A stretch of 12,685 nt of DNA from Methanocella_A sp035319305 (GTDB lineage Archaea > Halobacteriota > Methanocellia > Methanocellales > Methanocellaceae), in NCBI GenBank assembly GCA_035319305.1, contig DATHCY010000294.1, forward strand, positions 1 to 12,685. Reading direction: 5' to 3'. The translations under genes were made by a program, and so were the position numbers. The notes under the pieces were generated by a model that made no database searches, was not told where the DNA came from, and saw only the letters and a list, made by a program, of their open reading frames with translations. This document shows positions 6,387 through 12,631 of the stretch, piece by piece. The first letter of the stretch is position 1. Each line of letters begins with the position of its first letter.

Positions 6387-8330
6387 TCAGGCATTAAATG
6401 AGATAATGCAACTCAGCCCGTTGCGACGGTCGATAGATATACTCCCTTCGAGTTGATCGGTCAGCAGTTCTATCAGGGTATATGATATAGAGGTGCTGTC
6501 GAGGATATTAGCGCATGAGGCAACCCATGGATTACGAACTTCCAGTTCCAGCAGTCCTATATCGTTTTTATGGAGCCCTACGTATATCTCCCGAATGGCT
6601 GTGCTGGCATCACTGTAACCTAGGGCGATCGAAAGTAGCTCATTGATGATAAGGCCACATGGAATTGCCCTATTGACATCAATCTTCACTCCGGAGGTAT
6701 TGAGGATCAGTTGTGCCTGATCAGGCTCACTATAATAGGAAAAGTATAGATTCCGGAACAGGATATCCACGTAGCGCCCAAAGTCGATGCTGGCAAGTTC
6801 ATTGGACTGGTAAAGGGTTTCGTGTACTAGTGCCATTGACTGTATCCGGTTCTGGCTCTCCCTGAAAATTTTCCGGCCTTCACTGTCTTTGATCACTGAC
6901 GACTGAATGCTAAGCAGGCTGGTGATAACCTGCAGGTTGTTTTTCACCCGGTGGTGAACCTCCTTCAGCAGCACCTCATTCTCTGCGAGCGATGCCCGGA
7001 TTTTACCTTCGGCCAGCTTACGTTCATCGACCTCCTTTGTCAGCGCTTGGTTTAGCTCGGCAAGCTCAAGCGTCCGTCGTGTGACCCGTGATTCCAGATC
7101 GTCGTTAGCCAGCTTGAGCGCATTCTGAGCATCTTTCAGGTCGTTGAAGGCCTGCTCTACCTCTGTTACATCCTCCACGACGATCACATAGCTGGATATC
7201 TCACCGGATTCGGAGTAGGTGGGAAACATCTTCACCCGGTATCGTCTGCCTCTATCACCGATCCCGATGCTATTTGATACTGTAGTGTTGCCGGATTTAA
7301 GTAGGTTGACCTGATCGCCGATATCGCCCCCTATTAGGCGGTAGTCTCGAAACAGGTTAAAATTGCCAATTAGCTCTCCTGAAGTGATCCCGATGATCGT
7401 GGAAAATTGATTGCTGGCTTTTATCACTGTGCCGTCGCTCGATGTCACGCACATCGCATCCGGGGAATAGAGCAGCAGATCACTGACAAGCCGCCTTGTA
7501 TCGTACAGTTCCCGGTTCACCCTGTCCAGAAGCATCCTGTTGACGCTGCCCATGGAGTAGAACAGGAGAGTCACAGCCATAAACGTCACTGTGATAGAAT
7601 AGATGAGCTGCGTAAGATTCGAGGCAACCAGAAAGCCGAAGCACCCGGAAGCGGCGAGTATGTCCCCCGCCAGGCTCAGGACGAAAGCAACGAGGATGAT
7701 CCCATACGCATATTTATTCACGTTATATACGCCGGCGAGTATCAGCATAGCGCATAAACCGATGACTATAGTATCTCCGACTATGGCTGCGCCGTAGATA
7801 AACGAGATATATAACATCCCATGATCATACAATGAAACTAAGGCAAAAAAGGAGAGGGCCCCGACGATCGAAACGCCGAAGGTCAACTCGATGATCCGGG
7901 TCACGAGCGAGCGTCCACTCGTATGCCAAGGCTTCGCGACCATCAGCATGGCATATATCAGAGGTATGTACGCAAGGGGCATCATTATCATGGCACCCTG
8001 CGAAACTACCGGGTTGTTGATGATAGAAATGTTACCGCCCACCTCAGGCAGTACATATAGGAAGGCGCCGGATAACAGTTCTACGATGAGAAACATAAGC
8101 AGGCCCAAGATGACCGATCTCAGGTCTCGGTTCTCCGTTGACCAGAATATAATCAAAGAGATCAATACACATAGGAACATCAGGATGAACACGGCCAGCT
8201 GTGCCGGCAGGGCGGTAAAGTTATCCATTATAACCGAGATGAAAAAGAGTGCTGCAGCTATAGCAATGATAAATTCCAGGCCTACCATCAGGTATGGCGA
8301 CTCATCTGGCTTTTTAACTCCCGTTATCAT
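6387..8330 (-). CDS. Eight-helix PAS/HisKA_2 sensor kinase with a degenerate ATP-binding domain
   Basis: This membrane sensor has 647 residues. About eight hydrophobic helices fill residues 15-270, followed by a PAS domain (about 285-395, SPDAMCVTSSDGTVIKASNQF) that ends in the classic VVEDVTEVEQA, then a coiled coil (about 395-450). The HisKA_2 region starts LLKEVHHRVKNNLQVITSLL (454-473), with the phosphoacceptor His at 460 kept. The C-terminal ATPase domain keeps its outline but not its motifs: where relatives read NELVTNALKHA this protein reads NELLSIALGYS, so the Mg-binding Asn is Ile568. The G1 DNGxG is VRNPWVASC, and the G2 glycines are replaced in SISYTLIELLTDQLEG. ATP binding seems lost, and it may act as a phosphoacceptor, a dimer partner or a pseudokinase. 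The start ATG has no clear ribosome site; the next Met is at residue 15. Confidence 0.85.
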   Translation of the reverse strand: MITGVKKPDESPYLMVGLEFIIAIAAALFFISVIMDNFTALPAQLAVFILMFLCVLISLIIFWSTENRDLRSVILGLLMFLIVELLSGAFLYVLPEVGGNISIINNPVVSQGAMIMMPLAYIPLIYAMLMVAKPWHTSGRSLVTRIIELTFGVSIVGALSFFALVSLYDHGMLYISFIYGAAIVGDTIVIGLCAMLILAGVYNVNKYAYGIILVAFVLSLAGDILAASGCFGFLVASNLTQLIYSITVTFMAVTLLFYSMGSVNRMLLDRVNRELYDTRRLVSDLLLYSPDAMCVTSSDGTVIKASNQFSTIIGITSGELIGNFNLFRDYRLIGGDIGDQVNLLKSGNTTVSNSIGIGDRGRRYRVKMFPTYSESGEISSYVIVVEDVTEVEQAFNDLKDAQNALKLANDDLESRVTRRTLELAELNQALTKEVDERKLAEGKIRASLAENEVLLKEVHHRVKNNLQVITSLLSIQSSVIKDSEGRKIFRESQNRIQSMALVHETLYQSNELASIDFGRYVDILFRNLYFSYYSEPDQAQLILNTSGVKIDVNRAIPCGLIINELLSIALGYSDASTAIREIYVGLHKNDIGLLELEVRNPWVASCANILDSTSISYTLIELLTDQLEGSISIDRRNGLSCIISFNA

Positions 8331-8423
8331 ATTTAAACCGTAAATTAAGCCATTTTGACCGTTATTACCTTAAACTACAAAACTTTGCTGGCGTTCGACA
8401 ATATATGCGCACATTTACAATCT

Positions 8424-8436
8424 AAATATAAAATAG
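8424..8436 (-). promoter_or_regulatory. Likely TATA box of the membrane kinase
   Basis: On the minus strand CTATTTTATATTT lies about 95 nt before the ATG at 8330, predicting a leader near 70 nt. A second candidate, GCATATATTG (8400-8409), would give a leader of about 45 nt. The gene-free stretch 8331-8672 holds otherwise only a 25-codon open frame at 8481 with a TATA-like box before it, which I do not consider supported. Confidence 0.35.
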
Positions 8437-8579
8437 ACCTTTAATTTGTGGTATTATAATTCCGCATTAGGATTTGGGTAATGGAACCAGCAGCACTCGA
8501 TGACCCAGATCTGGTATGTTATACCACCGAAAGCATTATTCTCGCCATTTTCGTATGATCGGTATTGCACCATGAGGAT

Positions 8580-8587
8580 CTATAAAC
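8580..8587 (+). promoter_or_regulatory. TATA box for the frameshifted small gene
   Basis: CTATAAAC predicts a transcript start near 8608 and a leader of about 65 nt before ATG 8673. Confidence 0.3.
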
Positions 8588-8672
8588 AAATGGAGGCTGC
8601 TTGCCACAAGCTGTAGCAGCTACATATTCAGGTAACATACGGAGAGAGCGAATTTACTTCAGGAGGACTCGC

Positions 8673-9021
8673 ATGGCTGCATACAGGCTGGAGGGAGGCC
8701 GTATTTTTTACGTTGAGCATGAGTGCATCAGCGCGAAGAGCGATAGCCCGCACAAGCGGCACCTGCTCCATAATCACGCCCATAACCCGATATATGTCGT
8801 CAGGATGTACTAAAGTCGGAGATCTGGAAAAGGCCCATTCCATCGTAGACGAGTTCACCTACATGACAGACGGGGCGTCCGGCACAGCAGGCGGTGTTAG
8901 CACCTATGTAAACTGCCCGCTTTGTGGGGGAGAAGGCCGAATAGTGACGGATAAACAAAACAATGTTGAGATCAAGGACTCGTTCGGGAGTAAGGCGGCG
9001 CCAGAAACGCCGTTCAGGTGA
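8673..9021 (+). pseudogene. Small gene split by a +1 frameshift, with a CxxCGGxG knuckle
   Basis: A strong ribosome site, AGGAGG at 8661-8666, lies 6 nt before ATG 8673. That frame codes for 46 residues (MAAYRLEGGRIFYVEHE at the start) and stops at TAA 8811-8813. The +1 frame is open across the stop and continues for about 68 more residues to 9021, with KVGDLEKAHSIVDEFTYM and then NCPLCGGEGRIVTDK. Both parts have third positions rich in G/C, as the neighbouring real genes do, so they look like two halves of one gene of about 114 codons. CPLCGGEG resembles one zinc-binding knuckle of the DnaJ type. The break could be a one-base indel, a sequencing error or, less likely, programmed slippage at TAC TAA A. 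I do not recognise the family. Confidence 0.45.
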
Positions 9022-9104
9022 TAGGTACAGTATTCAGGCCGTTGATGAGAATTATAGCGTCGATCATAGCTATGGCCAGTTGCCTCGATAAAAAAGCTAA
9101 GACG

Positions 9105-9115
9105 TTTTATAAATA
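9105..9115 (+). promoter_or_regulatory. TATA-like element facing the 3' end of the stalk gene
   Basis: TTTATAAATAG reads as a TATA box on either strand. On the plus strand it would start a transcript near 9135, antisense to the stalk gene, with no plus-strand gene behind it. It may instead be an A/T-rich terminator region. Confidence 0.25.
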
Positions 9116-9150
9116 GGAGCGGTTAGCGGATCATCTACCCGCCAAGCCAC

Positions 9151-9702
9151 TCATCTTCTAAGTATGAAGAAGTATGCGGTCGACCCAATTCCAACGACAG
9201 CAACCAGTAGCGCTGTCACCCATGTGACCCAGCCACTCAGCAAGGGTTGACTGTTTGTTGATAGCATTGTGTAGGTCCCATTATTCGCTGGTTTGACGCT
9301 CGGTGAAGCCAATGGTTTGACGCTCGGTAAGACCGTGACACGAACCACAGGCACAGCGCTACTCGTCGCAGCCGCACTCGGAGTCGGTGCTGATGAAACC
9401 TTATCGGTTGGCGCTACACTAGGCATAGCAACTGAAGTAACCGTTGGTGATGCAGTCGAAGTCACATTAGGGGCGGGAGTACTTGTAGGAGTCGGAGTCG
9501 CAGTAGGAGTACTTGTATGGGTAGGGGCGGGAGTACTTGTAGGGGTGGGGGCGGGAGTACTTGTAGGAGTGGGGGCGGGATCAGTAGGGGTAGCAGCTTG
9601 CGATGTAGCCAGCAACGACGTACTGGTAATAAATAATGCCAGTAACACGAGTGTGATCAAACATGGTTTGATCCACATTTTCCTGTATATTTTATGGGAC
9701 AT
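9151..9702 (-). CDS. Thr/Pro-rich cell-surface stalk protein with signal peptide and C-terminal anchor
   Basis: This is a predicted exported surface protein of 183 residues. It has a basic N-terminus (SHKIYRKMWIK), a hydrophobic signal segment (about 13-32) and a likely cleavage after SQAA. A low-complexity Thr/Pro/Ser/Ala linker follows (about 37-135), built partly from repeats of TPTSTPAP. A short Asn/Thr region precedes a C-terminal helix (WVTWVTALLVAVVGIGSTAYFFI) that ends in Leu-Arg-Arg. The helix plus basic tail resembles substrates of archaeosortases, but no PGF or VPxxP signature is present, so a simple membrane anchor is equally likely. The linker is probably O-glycosylated, by analogy with other archaeal surface stalks. 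I prefer ATG 9702 because AAGGTG lies 3 nt before it; a GTG at 9708 sits inside that site. It has no globular domain, so it may be a spacer or a remnant of a larger surface protein. Confidence 0.7.
   Translation of the reverse strand: MSHKIYRKMWIKPCLITLVLLALFITSTSLLATSQAATPTDPAPTPTSTPAPTPTSTPAPTHTSTPTATPTPTSTPAPNVTSTASPTVTSVAMPSVAPTDKVSSAPTPSAAATSSAVPVVRVTVLPSVKPLASPSVKPANNGTYTMLSTNSQPLLSGWVTWVTALLVAVVGIGSTAYFFILRR
9471..9586. repeat. 24-bp coding tandem repeat in the Thr/Pro linker
   Basis: GGGCGGGAGTACTTGT recurs at 9471-9486, 9525-9540 and 9549-9564, with a partial copy at 9573. The copies lie on multiples of 6 codons (54 and 24 bp), so changes in copy number keep the frame. On the coding strand each unit gives TSTPAPTP-like peptides. 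The near identity of copies implies recent expansion. Confidence 0.75.
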
Positions 9703-9724
9703 ACGCACCTTATATTCATCTTTA

Positions 9725-9760
9725 CTATCGATGAGGTTTTAATGAAACATGAATCGATAG
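9725..9760. promoter_or_regulatory. 8-bp inverted repeat upstream of the stalk gene
   Basis: CTATCGAT (9725-9732) and ATCGATAG (9753-9760) are perfect mirror arms, 20 nt apart, 22 to 58 nt before the stalk gene's ATG. A weak A/T-rich TATA-like stretch lies between them. It may be an operator or a leader hairpin. Confidence 0.35.
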
Positions 9761-9767
9761 CGCTCAT

Positions 9768-9990
9768 CATGACCTGTTCCACAATGGATAGTGATTTTGC
9801 ATACGCTCCACCACCCAAGGATTGGGGAGTGTCTCGAATTTTACAAGGGTGCTGACCAAGAGCTTCAAAGGTACTGGTCTGGTATTACGGTAAAACCAGA
9901 AGACATGCCTCCCAGGTGATAACTTTCAATTTTGAAACCACCAAGTTCTATATAATACGATCATATATACCTATCGATTGTGCGTAAATC
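9768..9990 (+). other. Gene-free stretch with possible coding relic and inverted repeats
   Basis: No intact gene is present between 9709 and 10135. One frame reads APPPKDWGVSRI and, after a one-base shift, FTRVLTKSFKGTGLVL. This recalls the G1-G2 region of archaeal histidine kinases (IFTRGF..GTGLGL) and might be a relic, but the downstream residues do not match. The stretch also holds TCTGGT/ACCAGA arms (9878-9883, 9895-9900) and the palindrome TTTCAATTTTGAAA (9924-9937), then several A/T-rich TATA-like tracts. Confidence 0.25.
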
Positions 9991-10050
9991 GAAAGAGAAA
10001 AAAAGTCCTATAAGTCAATATGGTTGATAACAGATGGATGTACACCAGTA

Positions 10051-10059
10051 CTATATATA
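10051..10059 (+). promoter_or_regulatory. TATA box before a long hairpin
   Basis: CTATATATA predicts a transcript start near 10077, at the left arm of the hairpin that follows. No plus-strand gene lies downstream, so a transcript from here would be antisense to the AbrB-like gene. Confidence 0.3.
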
Positions 10060-10072
10060 ACTAAGAATAATA

Positions 10073-10126
10073 GCCGACGGATCGTTGACGGTATCTTGGT
10101 GATCACAAACGATCCGCGATGTCGGC
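10073..10126. ncRNA. Long imperfect hairpin, candidate RNA or terminator
   Basis: GCCGACGGATCGTT (10073-10086) pairs with AACGATCC (10108-10115) and GTCGGC (10121-10126). This gives a 14-bp stem with a five-base bulge (GCGAT) and a 21-nt loop. It lies 10 nt after the stop of the AbrB-like gene on the minus strand, so it could stabilise or end that mRNA, although no T-run follows on that strand. Alternatively it is the 5' end of a short plus-strand RNA from the TATA box at 10051. The sequence alone does not decide. Confidence 0.35.
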
Positions 10127-10135
10127 ATATATCCC

Positions 10136-10351
10136 TTACAGGCCGTATGGACCGCCTGATTCGGACTTCGGTGTTTTCACGACCTTTCTGATCGTCACCT
10201 CAATATAATCGCCTACAGTAAGGCCTTCTTCTAATAAAATGTGCTTGTCGACCACGATCGTGTATCCTTCATGAATCCGGGTGATATAGGTGCTGGTCAT
10301 CAACCAGGTAGGTATCTCTCCTAATAGTTTATAACTTACTGCTCTGCCCAT
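10136..10351 (-). CDS. Small AbrB/MazE-like swapped-hairpin DNA-binding protein
   Basis: This 71-residue protein contains a stretch matching the AbrB/SpoVT pattern. YITRIHEGYTIVVDKHILLE is followed by GLTVGDYIEVTIRKV, where family members read roughly 'T+.G.ITIPKEIRE.LGL..GDYVEV.I'. The usual proline of the IPKE turn is absent (VVDKH), so the assignment is moderate. Members are transition-state regulators or antitoxins; no toxin gene is adjacent. The ATG at 10349-10351 has no clear ribosome site. A TATA element at 10408-10418 lies 62 nt upstream and seems shared with the divergent broken gene at 10486, so the two may once have been a regulator-target pair, but that is an inference. Confidence 0.6.
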   Translation of the reverse strand: MGRAVSYKLLGEIPTWLMTSTYITRIHEGYTIVVDKHILLEEGLTVGDYIEVTIRKVVKTPKSESGGPYGL

Positions 10352-10407
10352 CTTTTAAGACGCTATGGCATTTCACGTAACTTCTACTTTGACTTTGTCG
10401 CTCCTGA

Positions 10408-10418
10408 CAATATAAAAG
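10408..10418. promoter_or_regulatory. Bidirectional TATA element
   Basis: CAATATAAAAG reads as a TATA box on the plus strand (start near 10440, 46 nt before ATG 10486). On the minus strand CTTTTATATTG works too (start near 10385, 35 nt before ATG 10351). AAATAA (10423-10428) and TTATTT (10434-10439) form a small inverted repeat directly beside it. Confidence 0.4.
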
Positions 10419-10485
10419 CCGTAAATAAATAGCTTATTTGATGGGGCGGTAGGGGTAGGCTTAACTTTTCGGAGAATTATCTCCC

Positions 10486-10762
10486 ATGTCAGCAGAACTG
10501 ATACTGGTATGGTATCAACCGGTATGGCGATAAAAAGGCGATCATATGGTCCCCGGCCATGTTCCTATCGAGCATCATCGTGATCTTACTGCTGGTCGAT
10601 GCCGATGGAAAATTACTGGCTGCATTCACTGATTGATACTGGTACTCATCGTGAGCGGCGGGCTATTAATGGGGCGCCATCAAAATTTATCAATATGCAA
10701 ATCAGCTGGTCGCTATGAGAGACATATATGACCGCTCCCATGGAATGGAAAATTATATATAG
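10486..10762 (+). pseudogene. Two-helix membrane protein gene broken by three frameshifts
   Basis: Four consecutive pieces in alternating frames read as one protein of about 92 residues. From ATG 10486: MSAELILVWY; then from about 10511 RYGDKKAIIWSPAMFLSSII and VILLLVDADGKLLAAF; then from 10633 LILVLIVSGGLLMG; then from about 10676 AIKIYQYANQLVAMRDIYD, ending at TAG 10760-10762. The breaks lie near 10511-10530, 10630 and 10672. The joined product has two hydrophobic helices and a polar C-terminus, and each piece has coding-like third positions. Its promoter seems intact (TATA at 10410), and GGAGAATTATCTCC, a perfect hairpin, sits just before the ATG. I do not recognise the family. Three shifts make a sequencing artefact unlikely but not impossible. 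A 67-codon frame from 10728 overlaps its end and is probably not a gene. Confidence 0.5.
10752..10761 (+). promoter_or_regulatory. Candidate TATA box for the NAMPT gene
   Basis: ATTATATATA at the end of the broken gene is the best TATA element before 10904. It predicts a leader of about 125 nt, longer than usual. No closer element is convincing. Confidence 0.3.
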
Positions 10763-10903
10763 CATAGCTTACAACAGGGGTCCAAAAGTATCAGTGACGA
10801 GGCTGGCGCCTGAGAAGCGTCCGGCTGATACAAAAACGACCGATAAAAAATGGTCATTCAAACATCAATTGCTGAGATGCCAACGAAGGCCGGTTTTTGA
10901 TGA

Positions 10904-12325
10904 ATGGCTCCAGAGATGTTTGAAATGCTAAAAGACAATCTGATCCTGAACACGGATAGCTATAAATATAGCCATCCGGAACAGTACCCGCCTGATGCTA
11001 ACGCAATGTTCAGCTATATCGAGGCTAGGAAAAGCAATCTCCAATATCCATTCGTCATCGACCGCGTAGTCTTCTTCGGACTGCAAGCATTCATCAAAGA
11101 GTATCTGATGAAACCTATTACCATGGCCGACATTGAAGAGGCAGAGCCGTTCATCCTGGCCCATGGAGAGCCGTTTGACCGCAAGGCGTGGGAGAAGGTC
11201 GTCAACGTATATGGAGGCTACCTGCCGGTACGCATCTGCGCTGTACCGGAGGGTTATAAGATACCGTTGGGCAATGTCCTCGTAACTGTTGAGTGTAATG
11301 ATCCGGACCTGTTCTGGATGGCAAGCTTCGTCGAAACCGCCCTCGTCAGGGCCGTATGGTATCCGACATCGGTTGTAACAATCAGCCGGCTCTGCAAAAG
11401 TATCATCAAAAGATACCTGAACTCCACATGTGACGATCCTGAAGGTCAGATCCACTTCAAGCTTCATGATTTCGGGGCGAGGGGCGCGAGCTCGAATGAG
11501 ACAGCGGGAATCGGAGGTATGGCCCACCTAGTCAACTTCAGGGGCAGCGACACGGTCATGGGCGTCGTCTACGCTAAAATATATTATGGCGAGCCGATGG
11601 CTGCATTCAGCGTCCCGGCGGCTGAACACTCGACCATCACAAGCTGGGGCGTCCGGTTCGAAAAAGAAGCCTATAGGAATATGCTTAAAAAGTTCGGCAA
11701 GCCTGGCACAGTTTTTGCCTGTGTATCAGACTCGTATAACATATTCAACGCCGCCGAAAACATCTGGGGCGGGGAGCTGAGGGCCGATGTAATTGACTCG
11801 GGCGCCATAGTGGTCATTCGTCCGGACAGCGGAGACCCGCTTCAGGTAACGATGAGGCTCATCGGTATACTCGGCAAAAAATTCGGGTATACAATCAACA
11901 AAAAGGGTTACAAAGTCCTGAACCATGTTCGCATCATACAGGGCGACGGGGTCAATCCGAATATCATCGACCATATTCTCATGGGCTACAAAAAGGCTGG
12001 ATGGAGCGCTGAAAACATAGCCTTCGGTATGGGAGGCGCCCTGCTTCAGAAGGTGGACCGGGATACGTTTAGCTTTGCCATGAAGTGCTCGGCCATCAGA
12101 GTTGGCGATGAGTGGCGGGAAGTCTTCAAAGACCCGATTGATGGTGGCAAAACCAGCAAAAAAGGCAGGATCGGACTCGCCGAAATCGATGGCAAAATAA
12201 ATACCATTATGGAAGACAGGATAATCGCCGATGGAGGGCATAACCTATTGGAACAGGTTTATGATACTGGCAGGCTGCTCCGCGAGCAGAAGTTTGAGGA
12301 TGTAAGAAAACTCGCCGACACATGA
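10904..12325 (+). CDS. nadV: Nicotinamide phosphoribosyltransferase (NAMPT/NadV)
   Basis: This enzyme makes nicotinamide mononucleotide from nicotinamide and phosphoribosyl pyrophosphate, the one-step route of NAD salvage in the cytoplasm. The 473-residue length matches the family. Residues equivalent to the human active site are present: Tyr20 in DSYK, Phe190 and Arg193 in HDFGARG, Asp216 in FRGSD, the phosphorylated catalytic His242 in PAAEHSTIT, and Arg306/Asp308 in VIRPDSG. IIQGDGV and FGMGGALLQK complete the phosphate-binding part, and FKDP plus SKKGR are also conserved. Three in-frame ATGs (10904, 10916, 10925) are possible starts. None has a strong ribosome site, and conservation begins near LKDNLILNTDSYK, so a shorter start is quite possible. 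No NMN adenylyltransferase gene is adjacent. NAMPT is patchy in archaea and common in bacteria and their phages, so a horizontal origin is plausible but unproved here. Confidence 0.95.
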   Translation: MAPEMFEMLKDNLILNTDSYKYSHPEQYPPDANAMFSYIEARKSNLQYPFVIDRVVFFGLQAFIKEYLMKPITMADIEEAEPFILAHGEPFDRKAWEKVVNVYGGYLPVRICAVPEGYKIPLGNVLVTVECNDPDLFWMASFVETALVRAVWYPTSVVTISRLCKSIIKRYLNSTCDDPEGQIHFKLHDFGARGASSNETAGIGGMAHLVNFRGSDTVMGVVYAKIYYGEPMAAFSVPAAEHSTITSWGVRFEKEAYRNMLKKFGKPGTVFACVSDSYNIFNAAENIWGGELRADVIDSGAIVVIRPDSGDPLQVTMRLIGILGKKFGYTINKKGYKVLNHVRIIQGDGVNPNIIDHILMGYKKAGWSAENIAFGMGGALLQKVDRDTFSFAMKCSAIRVGDEWREVFKDPIDGGKTSKKGRIGLAEIDGKINTIMEDRIIADGGHNLLEQVYDTGRLLREQKFEDVRKLADT

Positions 12326-12346
12326 TAGGCGAGTTTTCAATTTTTG
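12306..12346 (+). terminator. Terminator hairpin overlapping the end of the NAMPT gene
   Basis: GAAAACTCGCC (12306-12316) and GGCGAGTTTTC (12328-12338) are perfect 11-bp arms with an 11-nt loop, followed by AATTTTTG. The left arm encodes the last Lys-Leu-Ala codons and the stop lies in the loop. The layout fits a Rho-independent-like terminator. Confidence 0.7.
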
Positions 12347-12365
12347 TTGATGGATAGGTCAACAA

Positions 12366-12392
12366 CCAATGACTTTAATCATTGGCTTATTT
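12366..12392 (+). terminator. Second hairpin with T-rich tail
   Basis: CCAATGA (12366-12372) and TCATTGG (12379-12385) flank a 6-nt loop and are followed by CTTATTTTA. It lies 28 nt after the first hairpin and may be a back-up terminator. Confidence 0.45.
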
Positions 12393-12446
12393 TACAATCG
12401 CCAGCACTCGCAGCCTTGCAGAAGACGCTTAAAGGCGTCGTTGTAA
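12392..12446. other. Nested inverted repeats
   Basis: TTACAA (12392-12397) pairs with TTGTAA (12441-12446). Inside it GACGC (12424-12428) pairs with GCGTC (12435-12439) around a six-base loop. The rest of the gene-free stretch up to 12631 shows a TATA-like tract (12498-12508) but no RNA gene that I can name. Confidence 0.3.
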
Positions 12447-12631
12447 CCTGGTAGTGGATAAGTGGTTTCCGATTAAATGCCTGACGAGCCGTACTATATA
12501 TATTCCATAATACTCTACATCTCGATATGGTTGCACGCCCTTAGGTATGGCGCCCTCGTTGAGAGATGGCGGTAGAAGCTTGTAACATGTGTATCCTATA
12601 CTATTCCCTTTGAGAGCGTGAGCATGGCGAT

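Noticed and set aside
8481..8558. A 25-codon open frame with a TATA-like box before it
   Set aside because: Too short, no ribosome site, no recognisable content.
9471..9586. CRISPR-like spacing of repeats
   Set aside because: The repeats are coding, unequally spaced and lack unique spacers; they encode a Thr/Pro linker.
9293..9742. A 149-codon plus-strand frame rich in Val/Gly repeats
   Set aside because: It is the mirror of the Thr/Pro repeat of the stalk gene. The minus-strand frame has a signal peptide, anchor and ribosome site; this one has none of these.
10728..10931. A 67-codon plus-strand frame leading into the NAMPT start
   Set aside because: No ribosome site, poor coding composition, and overlap with both the broken membrane gene and the NAMPT start.
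10928..11527. A 199-codon minus-strand frame inside the NAMPT gene
   Set aside because: The plus-strand frame is an unambiguous NAMPT with full motif conservation; the opposite frame shows no domain.
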